Shown here in pieces: positions 42,531-51,239 of a stretch of 64,000 nucleotides of DNA. Made by a program: the position numbers and the translations under genes. The DNA is from JAGQPD01 sp020426865 (GTDB lineage: Bacteria; Planctomycetota; Planctomycetia; Pirellulales; Pirellulaceae): the NCBI GenBank assembly GCA_041399065.1, contig JAWKTN010000006.1, positions 496,001-560,000 on the forward strand, in the 5' to 3' direction. How positions within the stretch are numbered: position 1 is the stretch's first letter; every line of letters begins with the position of its first letter. A model generated the notes under the pieces. The model did no database searches. It was given only the letters and a program-made list of their open reading frames with translations, and was not told where the DNA came from.

Positions 42531-44243
42531 CTAACCCTTCCGGCCGTTGATCTGTTCGCTCGCCCACATCGCCAGTTGTTCGCGAAAGATTTTGGCGTTG
42601 TGTCGCACATCCACTGGCAACGACGGATGATGGAACAACTGCTCACGCGGGATCACCTTCGTGTGTTCGTACCGTTGCCCCAACTGATGAAGTTCCTCGA
42701 TCAACTGGTCGCGGTCCCGATCATTGGCGGGAGTTGCATTGGGCCAGGTCTCAAACACGACAGCGGGAGATTGGTGAGGGACCGTGCCGACGCCGACCAG
42801 CGCCGAGCGAAAAACACGCGGATGCTGGTTGAAGATCGCCTCGCACGGGATCGTAAACATCGGCCCTCCGTCGGTTTGCACTCGATGTGCTTTCCGGCCA
42901 CAAAACCAAAATCGGTCCCCTTCGTCCAGGTAGCCGACATCTCCCATGCGATGCCAAAAAGAATCGCCATCCGAGATTTTCGACCAGGCATTCGACTCGG
43001 TGCGCGTCACATACTCGGTGGTCACCACGGGCCCACGAACGATCAGTTCTCCGATCTGTCCGCGTGACAGAGGCTCGGCGTCAGCCAACGTGGCGATCGG
43101 ATGGTCGGAGATTCGAATAACTTTCCATTGGATGCGTTCGAAACGGGTTCCCACGCAGGTACCGGCCCCTGTGGCACTTTTTTCCGCTGTTTCGCTGAGC
43201 ACTTGACGAGCGGAGATCGATGCCACGGGCAGGGACTCGGTCGCTCCGTACGGGGTCCAGATCTCGCCATCGGGTGCGATGGTTTCCTGTAGATTGCGTA
43301 GCACATGGGTTGGCACGGGGGCACCCGCGGACAAGACGCGTCGCAGCGTCGGCAGCTTCAGCTTGGCGTCGACGCAATGGCGACCGACGGCATTCCAAAC
43401 GGCGGGCGACGCAAATGCCTGATCGATTTGCCAATCCTCGATGGCCTCGACAATCTTGCATGGATCGACCGAGGCGGGCCGAGACGCGTCCATGTCCGGG
43501 ATAATCGTCGTCACGCCCATGGCACTGTTGAACAATCCGAATAGTGGAAACCCGGCCAGGTCGCGACCGCCAGGTTGAATGTCGTAGCGGCGCCGGATCT
43601 CCTCCACCTGGGTATCGAAGTTCCCGTGCCGATACAACACGCCTTTGGGCGGCCCCGTACTGCCGCTCGTGAAGATGATCGCGGCAGGATCCTCGGCGGT
43701 GGTACTGACGGTACGATATCCGTCGGTCGTCCCCTTCATTAAACGACGCAGTGTCGTCCCTCCCCAGCCCCAACGTCGTCCGACCGTCACGAAGTAGCGC
43801 GCCTGAGGAAAACGTTTTCGGTGCAACAACCGGGCGATGTGGGCCAGCGGAATCGCCACGAAACCTTCGGGCCGGGCCTGCTGCAGGCAATCCAGCAAGT
43901 GCTGTCGCCCCATTCCCGGGTCAATCAAGATCGTCACCGCCCCAGCCTTGAAGAGGGAGAATGTCAGCATCACGAATTCAATGCCAGGCCGCACGAGCAG
44001 CACAATGCGGGTCCCAGGCTTCACCCCCATGCGTTGCAGCCCTGCCGCCACGATATTGCTGTCGCGTTCCAATTCCGCAAACGTGACCCAGCGATAACTC
44101 CGCGTCTGACCGGCGCGCGGACGACTTCGCCGATCGTTCCACGGCATCACGACGGCCAATTGATCGGGCACACGTTTGGCCATCGCCGTCAAACGGCTGC
44201 CGATATTGACGCTGCGGCTGGTTGGCATCGTGGATGAAGACAT
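42531..44243 (-). CDS. oleC: OleC-like AMP-forming ligase (beta-lactone synthetase family)
   Basis: 570 residues, ANL superfamily. ATP-binding loop FTSGSTGPPKGV (about residue 195), EIWTPYGATESLPVASI, then RMGDVGYLDEGDRFWFCGRK and the C-terminal VDVRHNAKIFREQLA. The last segment and the GATESLP box are typical of OleC, which activates a beta-hydroxyacid with ATP to form a beta-lactone, rather than of acyl-CoA ligases. The enzyme normally works with OleD (next gene) and OleB. It is preceded by the ATP-grasp gene at 38 bases. A CoA- or ACP-ligase role cannot be excluded from sequence alone. Confidence 0.8.
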   Translation of the reverse strand: MSSSTMPTSRSVNIGSRLTAMAKRVPDQLAVVMPWNDRRSRPRAGQTRSYRWVTFAELERDSNIVAAGLQRMGVKPGTRIVLLVRPGIEFVMLTFSLFKAGAVTILIDPGMGRQHLLDCLQQARPEGFVAIPLAHIARLLHRKRFPQARYFVTVGRRWGWGGTTLRRLMKGTTDGYRTVSTTAEDPAAIIFTSGSTGPPKGVLYRHGNFDTQVEEIRRRYDIQPGGRDLAGFPLFGLFNSAMGVTTIIPDMDASRPASVDPCKIVEAIEDWQIDQAFASPAVWNAVGRHCVDAKLKLPTLRRVLSAGAPVPTHVLRNLQETIAPDGEIWTPYGATESLPVASISARQVLSETAEKSATGAGTCVGTRFERIQWKVIRISDHPIATLADAEPLSRGQIGELIVRGPVVTTEYVTRTESNAWSKISDGDSFWHRMGDVGYLDEGDRFWFCGRKAHRVQTDGGPMFTIPCEAIFNQHPRVFRSALVGVGTVPHQSPAVVFETWPNATPANDRDRDQLIEELHQLGQRYEHTKVIPREQLFHHPSLPVDVRHNAKIFREQLAMWASEQINGRKG

Positions 44244-44281
44244 GGACGCGGGCCTGCCAAGATGGGCGAAAGCGATCAGGT

Positions 44282-45160
44282 TTAATCGACAAGTGTTTCC
44301 AAAAAATCGAGCACACGGGCGGCAATGTCAACACCTGTTACTTGCGAGAGGGCTCGCCAACCCGGCACGGCATTGACTTCGATCGCTACCAGCTTACCGG
44401 ATTGAGCGGGGAGCAGATCGACGCCGGCGACCAGGGCGCCGATGGCGCGAGTGGCCCGCAGCGCGATCTGTCGCAGCGGGGGATCGACCAGTAGCGGTTC
44501 GGCCACGGCACCTCGGCTGACGTTCGTCCTCCAGTCGCTGGCGTGGCGTCGCCGCATCCCGAAAACGTCGTCGCCGATCACCAGCAGACGGAGGTCGGCC
44601 CCTTCATGCGGTAGGTATTCCTGCAGGTACAGGACCGCGTCGAGGCGTTCGAGTGTCTTGAACGTCCGGAGTGCCAGATCGGGATCGGACACGCGACAGA
44701 TTCCACGTCCTTCGCTGCCGAACAATGGTTTGACGACGACGTCTCCATTGAGTTCGTCAAAGGCGGCCAAGGCATCATCGGCGGTTTGGCAAAGGAATGT
44801 TCGGGGAACGTCCAGTCCTTCGTCGCGCAACCTTACAAGAGACAGATATTTGTCGACGGCACATTCTATTGCGCGAGGCGGATTAACAACACATGCCCCC
44901 TGCGCCTCCAATCGCCCGAGCACATCCATGCGGAAGACGACTTGCTCCAGCGAACCCGGCGGCATCGTCCGGACGAGGATGGCAGCGAAATTCGTCAGGG
45001 ACACTCCATCGACCAGGGCGTCGACGCGGTCCTGTTGGACGAGGGAACAGATTTGCGAAAATGCCATCGACTGCAGTTGGTGCCGATTTCCAGCGGCGCG
45101 GATTAGATCGCGTGCGTACCAACTGTCTGCCGCAGCCAACAGGGCCACCCGCATGGTCAA
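44282..45160 (-). CDS. RimK-like ATP-grasp ligase, linked to mch
   Basis: 292 residues. ATP-grasp fold: NPPRAIECAVDKYLSLVRL (start of ATP-binding domain), DVVVKPLFGSEGRGICRV (ATP loop with Lys and Glu), YLQEYLPHEGADLRLLVI, and LVAIEVNAVPGWRAL (Glu and Asn metal ligands). RimK-like enzymes add glutamate or similar to a carboxylate. Its start overlaps the mch stop by four bases, so it is translationally coupled; in methylotrophs an ATP-grasp gene also follows mch, suggesting a role in making or modifying the side chain of tetrahydromethanopterin. Whether the same transcript runs into oleC is not shown but the gap is only 38 bases. Confidence 0.8.
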   Translation of the reverse strand: MTMRVALLAAADSWYARDLIRAAGNRHQLQSMAFSQICSLVQQDRVDALVDGVSLTNFAAILVRTMPPGSLEQVVFRMDVLGRLEAQGACVVNPPRAIECAVDKYLSLVRLRDEGLDVPRTFLCQTADDALAAFDELNGDVVVKPLFGSEGRGICRVSDPDLALRTFKTLERLDAVLYLQEYLPHEGADLRLLVIGDDVFGMRRRHASDWRTNVSRGAVAEPLLVDPPLRQIALRATRAIGALVAGVDLLPAQSGKLVAIEVNAVPGWRALSQVTGVDIAARVLDFLETLVD

Positions 45161-46194
45161 CCCTCGAACGACTTGCGCAGTACCTCGGGTTCCAAGCCAC
45201 CCGCTCGGAACACGCGACCACTGTCGATATTGACAAGTGTAATCTGGGCCGGACAGAACAACTGCGGATCGATCTTATAAAAGTCGAACTCGTAGTGCGC
45301 GAAAATCTCCGCGAAGGGGCGGCCGAAATCAGCCGACGCCTTGGACGGAATTCGCGACACAATCTGCGACAATGAATCGTCATCCCCGTTTACCCACAAC
45401 GTCACGTCGCCCCCATAGAGGATGGCATCGTTGGTGCGACCAATCCCCTGCAAATCATCTTTCGCTATCGGCGGCAGTGGTGCCGTCCCAAAACCACTGA
45501 GGATGCGCGACACGTCAAACTGCAATTCGTGCAACTTGTGCATTGCCGTTTCAATCGAACGGGCGACAATCTGCAGCGAACCCGCAATACTGGAGGTGCG
45601 CGCGACGAGCAAGATCAGCTTCCGGGGATCGACGTCGCAGGCAAATGCGATCCGCCGACTGACTTCGGCGGGAGGGAGCTCGGCCGTTTCCAGCACCCCA
45701 ACCGCCTGATCGCCATGTTCGTGCGTTTCAATGTGCGAGAACAACACTTCGCGAGCCGCCATGGCCCGCATCGGCCCCGACGCCATCGCAAAATAAGCGG
45801 ACTCGGATACCTTCCAGCCCGCGTACTGCGACGCCAGACAGGCCGCTACCGGTTGATCCGTCTGAACGCGCACCAACGGCCCCGGCCATAATGCACTGTT
45901 TCCCGGAACCAGGTCCACCCGACCGAGCCCCGACATCGTCACTTGCGTTAGACCCAATCCCGCCTCGAGACTTCCCACCTCCTCCACACCGCAATCCAAC
46001 ACCGGGACCCCCTGCCCGTTGTCGTGCAACTTGATCCGCATCGCGTCGGCCTGACGCAACATCTCTTCCACAATCGCACGCGCTCGCAAATTCAAGTCGC
46101 CCGTCACCGACACCGCGCCTGCTTCGGGCATGTAATGCAGCGGCGGTTGATGATCTTCGTTCGTCATGCCGATCTTCGTGCGTTCTTGACGCAT
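45157..46194 (-). CDS. mch: Methenyl-tetrahydromethanopterin cyclohydrolase
   Basis: 345 residues. It hydrolyses methenyl-H4MPT to 5-formyl-H4MPT in the methanopterin-linked formaldehyde oxidation route, which planctomycetes share with methylotrophs and archaea. Family landmarks: LHDNGQGVPVLDCGVE, SGLGRVDLVPGNSALWPGP, SRIPSKASADFGRPFAEIF, and the C-terminal LFCPAQITLVNIDSGRVF. The start may be 46194 or the in-frame ATG 27 bases later (MTNEDHQPPL); neither has a decisive ribosome-binding site. First gene of the long minus-strand series; the SRP RNA gene lies divergently upstream. Confidence 0.93.
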   Translation of the reverse strand: MRQERTKIGMTNEDHQPPLHYMPEAGAVSVTGDLNLRARAIVEEMLRQADAMRIKLHDNGQGVPVLDCGVEEVGSLEAGLGLTQVTMSGLGRVDLVPGNSALWPGPLVRVQTDQPVAACLASQYAGWKVSESAYFAMASGPMRAMAAREVLFSHIETHEHGDQAVGVLETAELPPAEVSRRIAFACDVDPRKLILLVARTSSIAGSLQIVARSIETAMHKLHELQFDVSRILSGFGTAPLPPIAKDDLQGIGRTNDAILYGGDVTLWVNGDDDSLSQIVSRIPSKASADFGRPFAEIFAHYEFDFYKIDPQLFCPAQITLVNIDSGRVFRAGGLEPEVLRKSFEG

Positions 46195-46239
46195 GCGGTG
46201 TGTTCGTCGGGACCGGTCGCCTTTTGACCGCTAGTCCCT

Positions 46240-46268
46240 TTGACCTTTAACTCCGTTCAGCGTACAAC
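46240..46268 (+). promoter_or_regulatory. Candidate promoter toward the SRP RNA
   Basis: TTGACC (46240-46245) and TACAAC (46263-46268) with a 17-base spacer. It would start about 50 bases before the SRP RNA stem. The -10 box is weak (4 of 6), so this is tentative. Confidence 0.35.
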
Positions 46269-46325
46269 TTAGTGGTGTGGTATGTAAAGCCGCCGCTGCC
46301 AGCCACACGCGAACCATTCCGATGC

Positions 46326-46429
46326 GTGTTCAGGAGTGACCCCCGCAAGGGGGAACCATGAACCGGGTCAGGCCTTAACCGGAGCAGCCCTAAGTGGGGT
46401 ACTCTTGTGCGGGGGTCTCTCCTGAACAC
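46326..46429 (+). ncRNA. ffs: Signal recognition particle RNA (small bacterial type)
   Basis: About 104 bases. The ends pair over more than 20 bases: GTGTTCAGGAGTGACCCCCG with CGGGGGTCTCTCCTGAACAC, one mismatch. The centre has the Ffh-binding core GGGTCAGGCCTTAACCGG, then AGCAGCCCTAAG; the apical GGAA tetraloop of E. coli is replaced by a TTAA-containing loop, a variant known in other phyla. The gene precedes dnaX-ybaB-recR, the usual bacterial neighbourhood of ffs. Confidence 0.88.
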
Positions 46430-46695
46430 TCGCTGCGAATGATCTCTGCAAGACACTCTCTGCAAAATATTCCCTACAAAATGATCTCTGGAAAAGATTC
46501 TGTTTGAATCTACGCGTCGGAGTGCTTGATCACCAACGGGCTGGGGCGCCTGCTACCCGTTCGGGGATGATCCGGTAGAATAGTTACGCGAAGAACAGAT
46601 AATCGAATCACCAAGCGCGATGGTTGCGTTTTGCCGTGCAGCCCGGCGTGGACGTTAGGCAACGGATTGTACTCGATCAATTTTCCAGGTACATC

Positions 46696-48471
46696 ATGAC
46701 CAATCCTTCGACATCGGCCCAGTACATGGTGGTGGCCCGTCGCTATCGGCCGCAGACCTTCGAGGAATTGATTGGCCAACAGCAGGTTTCGCAGGCCCTT
46801 GGCAATGCGATCACCACTGGACGTGTTGGCCATGCTTATTTATTTACGGGGGCGCGCGGGGTCGGGAAGACGTCGGCGGCAAGGATCCTGTCGAAGGCGC
46901 TCAATTGCCAGCAGGGCCCCACGATCACGCCGTGCAATGTCTGCAACATTTGCCAGAGCGTCGCCGCGGGGGAAGACGTCGACGTCTTGGAAATCGACGG
47001 CGCCAGCAATCGCGGCATCGACGAAATCCGGCAGTTGCGGGCCAATGTTGGAGTGCGGCCAAGCCGATCACGCTACAAGATCTACATCATTGACGAAGTC
47101 CACATGTTGACGAAGGAGGCGTTCAACGCGTTGCTCAAGACGTTGGAAGAGCCGCCGGAACACGTAAAATTCATTTTCTGCACGACAGATCCAGAAAAAA
47201 TTCCTATCACCGTGCTTTCCCGCTGCCAGCGATTTGATTTCGCCCCTGTCGAAACTGGGAACATTGTCGGTCGATTATCGGCGATCGTTGCCGCCGAAGG
47301 TGCGACCGCCGAACCGGAAGCATTGGAGATCATCGCGCGCCGTGCAGCCGGTTCGATGCGCGACAGCCAGTCACTGTTGGAACAATTGCTATCGTTCCAA
47401 GGAACTGACATCACTGTGGCGGGCGTTCATCAACTGCTGGGAACCGCCCATTCGGGCCGCTTGCACGAATTGTCGCAACGTCTGATGCAACGCGATGCAG
47501 CCGGCGTGCTTACCGTTTTGGATCAGGCCGTGCAGGAAGGTGTCGACGTCGGTCAACTCGCGGAACAACTACTGACGTACCTGCGCGACGTGATGGTTGC
47601 TGGAGTCGGTGGCGATGCCGGATTGCTGCAAGTGTCGGCAGCCAGCCAGTACGGTGCATTGCGGGAAACGGCCGACACGTGGGGGCTGCAGACGGTCCTG
47701 GCCGCGCTGCAGATTCTCGACCAAACCGTCAATCGCATGCGAACGAGCATGCACGGTCGTACGTTGCTGGAAATGGCATTGATCCGCATCGCAAACCTGG
47801 AAAATCTGCAGGCATTGGCGGACGCCCTGTCGCAGAGCTCGGCAACCAACTCGCCAAAAACCGCTCGTACCGCGCCGAAACCGGACGCAAAAAAAAAACT
47901 GAACGATAGTTCGACGACGGCGCGCACCGAGCCAGCGGCCGATGGAGGAACGGATTCGCAAGCGGATGGTCGGCGAACGACGCAGCATAAGGGACCAAAG
48001 GAATCGGTCGGCGCGACACCCGACGAACAACCTCGGGCATTGGCGGGAGGGATGCCGGAAGCGCCGGAGGTGGCCTTGTCCGAAGCCAATGCGTTGGAAG
48101 TGTGGCAGCAGGCATTGGAGGGGCTGGAAGGGCTGGCCGCCGACTTTGCCGGCAAGTTCGCCGCCGTCGCAGCTCCGGCTCACGATCGACTGGTCGTCAC
48201 GTTTCCCACAACTTATAATTCGAGCAAAGCGTTTTGTGAGCGGCCGGAGCGGCGGAGCGAATTGGAGCGGGCGGTGGCCGCCATCGTACGGGGCGTCGTG
48301 AAGATCGATTTTCAATTGTCCGCCACGACGGGCACTGTTCGAGCGGCAAGTGCTCCGCGTCAGGTGTCCAAGCAGGACGAACTGCGTCGCATTCAGACGC
48401 ATGGATTTGTCGTGAAGGCGCAAGACCTGTTTGACGGGAGCATCCGCCGGGTCGACCCGGCACAGCCATAG
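46696..48471 (+). CDS. dnaX: DNA polymerase III subunit gamma/tau
   Basis: 591 residues. Clamp-loader ATPase: VARRYRPQTFEELIGQQQV, Walker A FTGARGVGKTSAARIL, zinc cluster CNVCNICQ, Walker B IYIIDEVHML, SRC box VLSRCQRFDF. The tau-specific C-terminus follows a Pro/Lys/Ala linker. The start at 46696 gives MTNPSTSAQYMVVARRYRP; an earlier frame start at 46624 adds unconserved residues. A run of ten A at 47889-47898 (codons for A-K-K-K) could cause slippage and produce a shorter gamma form of about 404 residues, as in Thermus. Forms a cluster with ffs, ybaB and recR. Confidence 0.95.
   Translation: MTNPSTSAQYMVVARRYRPQTFEELIGQQQVSQALGNAITTGRVGHAYLFTGARGVGKTSAARILSKALNCQQGPTITPCNVCNICQSVAAGEDVDVLEIDGASNRGIDEIRQLRANVGVRPSRSRYKIYIIDEVHMLTKEAFNALLKTLEEPPEHVKFIFCTTDPEKIPITVLSRCQRFDFAPVETGNIVGRLSAIVAAEGATAEPEALEIIARRAAGSMRDSQSLLEQLLSFQGTDITVAGVHQLLGTAHSGRLHELSQRLMQRDAAGVLTVLDQAVQEGVDVGQLAEQLLTYLRDVMVAGVGGDAGLLQVSAASQYGALRETADTWGLQTVLAALQILDQTVNRMRTSMHGRTLLEMALIRIANLENLQALADALSQSSATNSPKTARTAPKPDAKKKLNDSSTTARTEPAADGGTDSQADGRRTTQHKGPKESVGATPDEQPRALAGGMPEAPEVALSEANALEVWQQALEGLEGLAADFAGKFAAVAAPAHDRLVVTFPTTYNSSKAFCERPERRSELERAVAAIVRGVVKIDFQLSATTGTVRAASAPRQVSKQDELRRIQTHGFVVKAQDLFDGSIRRVDPAQP
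47889..47898 (+). promoter_or_regulatory. A10 slippage site inside dnaX
   Basis: Ten consecutive A. In the -1 frame the reading is ..AAA ACT GAA CGA TAG (stop at 47907-47909); in the +1 frame it is ..AAC TGA. Either slip ends translation within a few codons after the third lysine, leaving a protein of about 400 residues without the tau domain. Confidence 0.65.
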
Positions 48472-48499
48472 TGTCACGGAAATAGAGGGAGTCACGCAC

Positions 48500-48883
48500 G
48501 TGTTTAAGGGATTGGGAAACATTGCCAATATGATGCGGCAGGCCCAGGAAATGTCTGGGCGCATGCAGGCGATTGCCGAGCAGTTGAAGACCAAACGGGC
48601 GACGGGCAGCAGCGGAGGCGGGATGATCCAGGCCGAAGTTAACGGTTTGGGGGAACTGCTCCGTGTGACAATCGATCCCCTATTGATGGAACGTCAGGAT
48701 CGCGAAATGATCGAGGACCTGATTCCCGCTGCCGTCAATCAGGCTCAGCAGCGAGCCAAAGAAATGCATGCTGACGCAATGAAGTCACTCACCGAAGGCA
48801 TGGACTTGCCGGGGTTGGGAGGACTGGGCGAGATGCTGGCAAAGTTGTCTGGCGGTGAGGGCTCCGATGGCCGAGATCAGTGA
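48500..48883 (+). CDS. ybaB: YbaB/EbfC family nucleoid-associated protein
   Basis: 127 residues from a GTG start at 48500, chosen because AGAGGGA precedes it by 10 bases and the protein then begins FKGLGNIANMMRQAQEM, the family start. The dimeric core shows GGGMIQAEVNGLGELLRVTIDP and LIPAAVNQAQQRAKEM. It binds DNA and is nearly always between dnaX and recR, as here; the stop overlaps the recR start by 17 bases. Role in recombination or nucleoid shape. Confidence 0.93.
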   Translation: MFKGLGNIANMMRQAQEMSGRMQAIAEQLKTKRATGSSGGGMIQAEVNGLGELLRVTIDPLLMERQDREMIEDLIPAAVNQAQQRAKEMHADAMKSLTEGMDLPGLGGLGEMLAKLSGGEGSDGRDQ

Positions 48884-49466
48884 GTCGGTATCGCAATTGA
48901 TCGACCAGTTCGCGAAACTGCCAGGGATTGGGCGGAAGTCGGCCGAGCGGTTGACGTACCACGTCCTGCGGGTCCCCTCGGACGTGGCGATGGAATTGGC
49001 CAATGCCATTCGCAAAGTGAAGGAGAACATTCGCTATTGTTCGGCATGTTTCAATCTGGCCGAAAGCGAGCTCTGTTCGATTTGTGCTGACCCGCGGCGC
49101 GACACGACGCAATTGTGCGTTGTCGAGCAGCCACGCGATTTGATTTCGCTCGAACAAGCCGGAGTCTATCGCGGACTCTACCATGTGCTGTTGGGGCGGA
49201 TTGCGCCGCTGGAAGGGATCGGCCCCGATCAGTTGACGCTTGACCAACTGGTCGATCGCGTTGCTCCGGGGACGATCCGCGAGGTGATCATGGCGACGAA
49301 CCCCACGGTTGAGGGTGATGGCACGGCCTTGCATATCTCAAACCTTTTGGCGCCGTACCAAGTGTCGATCACGCGCCTGGCGCGCGGCATCACGACCGGA
49401 AGCATATTGGAATATACGAACAAAGAAATCTTGGCAGATGCACTGACCGGGCGTCAGAAGCTATAG
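48867..49466 (+). CDS. recR: Recombination protein RecR
   Basis: 199 residues. Helix-hairpin-helix FAKLPGIGRKSAERLTYHVL, four-cysteine zinc motif YCSACFNLAESELCSIC, Toprim domain with VVEQPRDLISLEQAG, and MATNPTVEGDGTALHI. RecR with RecF/RecO loads RecA at gaps. The ATG at 48867 has GAGG 7 bases upstream and lies inside the end of ybaB, so the two are translationally coupled. Confidence 0.96.
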   Translation: MAEISESVSQLIDQFAKLPGIGRKSAERLTYHVLRVPSDVAMELANAIRKVKENIRYCSACFNLAESELCSICADPRRDTTQLCVVEQPRDLISLEQAGVYRGLYHVLLGRIAPLEGIGPDQLTLDQLVDRVAPGTIREVIMATNPTVEGDGTALHISNLLAPYQVSITRLARGITTGSILEYTNKEILADALTGRQKL

Positions 49467-49718
49467 AAGATAAGCATAATCGTTTCATCCGCTACGACAG
49501 GAGGCGCCAGACCGGACGTGACGACCAGGTAAACCCAGCGAATCGGCGGCGATTGTGCAGGAGGGGTTCGCCTTACGTGATATTTGGGGGTAAAATTCCA
49601 GGGAGCGTGATCGCGACGGTGCATACCGCGTGCCGGACGTGAAATCGAACGAGAGCACCAGCGATTGATCACGCGATTTTCCGTTGACCGACATGGGCAT
49701 TATTGACGGCGCAAACAC

Positions 49719-51206
49719 ATGCGACTTTCGTTTGGACTAGAACAGAAACTCGTTCAGAAGCAGATCCTGGCTCCGCGGATGATCCAGTCCATGGAGGTGC
49801 TGCAGTTGCCGATCCAGGCGCTGGAGGCCCACATCGAGGCGGCCATGAACGAGAACCCCGTTCTAGAAGCGTTGGATCGCGATCCGGACGCCCCCGATGA
49901 ACAGTTTGAGCGAGACAACCCCGATGCACCAGCGGATACCGAAAAGGAACTGGTGGTCGACGAATCGAAAGACAACGTCGATGATTTCGAACGGTTGCTG
50001 GAAATGGATAGCCAGATCCCGGACCATTTTGACGAACTGCCGCGGGTCTCTGCCAATCGCATCGAGGAAAGCTCCGATCGCAAACACGATGCGATTGCCA
50101 ACATTGCGACTCGGTCCGAGACACTTCAAGAAGTCCTGATCCGACAAATCCATGAATTGGACCTGGATGACGACTTGGTTACGATGGCCGAACGGATTAT
50201 CTCCAGCCTCGACTCCAACGGCTGGCTTCCCGGTGCCGTCGAGGACCTGATGCCACTGGATTCCACGCCGGAACAAATTGAGCTGGCACGGCAAGCCCTA
50301 TCGATCATTCAGCAACTGGATCCGCCAGGCGTCGGCGCGCGCGACTTGCGCGAATGCCTGCTGCTCCAGTTGCGACCGGACATGCCAATGTACGAAGAAC
50401 AGCGTGCATTGATTGCCGATCACTTGCCCGACCTGGTGAAGAACAGCTTGCCGGCGATCCAGCGAAAGACGGGCTATACCATTGAGCGGATCAAGGAGGC
50501 CTGGGACGAGTTGCGAAAGCTGAATCCCAAGCCGGGGGCGATCTATTCCGAGGTCGTCGCGCCGACGATTGTTCCCGACGTATTCTTGGAGCAGGACGAG
50601 CATGGCCGCTATGTCGTCAAGCTGGAAGACGGACGCACGCCGAGCCTGCGAATCAGCAAATTCTATCGTCAACGCCTGATGAACGGGGAAGCAACGCCCG
50701 AGGAACGCGAGTATATCAAACGCAAAGTCAATGCGGCACAATGGTTGATCGAATCCATCGAACAACGTCGCAGTACGCTCACCCGCGTCGCTCAGGCGAT
50801 CGTCGACCATCAATCGCGGTTCCTCGACGAAGGCCCCGAGTGTATCGAACCGTTGAAGATGCAACAGATCGCCGACAAAGTAGGAGTTCATGTCACCACG
50901 GTCAGTCGAGCGGTGGATGACAAGTGGATCCAGACGCCGAGGGGGATTTTTCCACTGCGTAACTTCTTTGTCGGTGGTACGACCAGCGCCGATGGTGAAG
51001 AAGTCGCCTGGGACGCTATCCGCATCAAATTGCAAGAGATCGTCGATCACGAAAACAAGCAGGAGCCGTACAGCGATGACGATCTGGTCAAACAGTTGGC
51101 CAATCATGGCCTGACGGTTGCTCGCAGAACGGTCACCAAATACCGCAAGAAGATGGGCATTCCCAGTTCACGACAACGCCGCGAATGGACCAGTTCGGCC
51201 AGCTAA
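49719..51206 (+). CDS. rpoN: RNA polymerase sigma-54 factor
   Basis: 495 residues. Region I is Gln/Leu-rich (LGLEQKLVQKQILAPRMIQSMEVLQLP); region II is acidic (EDNPDAPADTEKE-like); the core-binding part includes LDPPGVGARDLRECLLLQL; the DNA-binding helix-turn-helix is MQQIADKVGVHVTTVSRAVDDKW; the RpoN box is VARRTVTKYRKKMGIPSS. Sigma-54 promoters need an AAA+ activator. The 250 bases upstream contain no gene, so it probably has its own promoter. Confidence 0.96.
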   Translation: MRLSFGLEQKLVQKQILAPRMIQSMEVLQLPIQALEAHIEAAMNENPVLEALDRDPDAPDEQFERDNPDAPADTEKELVVDESKDNVDDFERLLEMDSQIPDHFDELPRVSANRIEESSDRKHDAIANIATRSETLQEVLIRQIHELDLDDDLVTMAERIISSLDSNGWLPGAVEDLMPLDSTPEQIELARQALSIIQQLDPPGVGARDLRECLLLQLRPDMPMYEEQRALIADHLPDLVKNSLPAIQRKTGYTIERIKEAWDELRKLNPKPGAIYSEVVAPTIVPDVFLEQDEHGRYVVKLEDGRTPSLRISKFYRQRLMNGEATPEEREYIKRKVNAAQWLIESIEQRRSTLTRVAQAIVDHQSRFLDEGPECIEPLKMQQIADKVGVHVTTVSRAVDDKWIQTPRGIFPLRNFFVGGTTSADGEEVAWDAIRIKLQEIVDHENKQEPYSDDDLVKQLANHGLTVARRTVTKYRKKMGIPSSRQRREWTSSAS

Positions 51207-51239
51207 AACGCTTCGTGCGGCCAACGTTCATCGCTTCGG

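Noticed and set aside
43081..43890. Open frame inside the OleC-like gene
   Set aside because: Same strand, other frame; the ANL motifs are all in the 42531-44243 frame.
40164..44243. Complete oleABCD olefin operon
   Set aside because: Only oleC and oleD are recognised; the ketosynthase is FabF-type, not the thiolase-like OleA, and no OleB hydrolase is in the window.
47569..48594. Long open frame on the strand opposite to dnaX
   Set aside because: It lies fully across dnaX, is Arg/Cys/Ser-rich with no domain pattern, and dnaX is certain.
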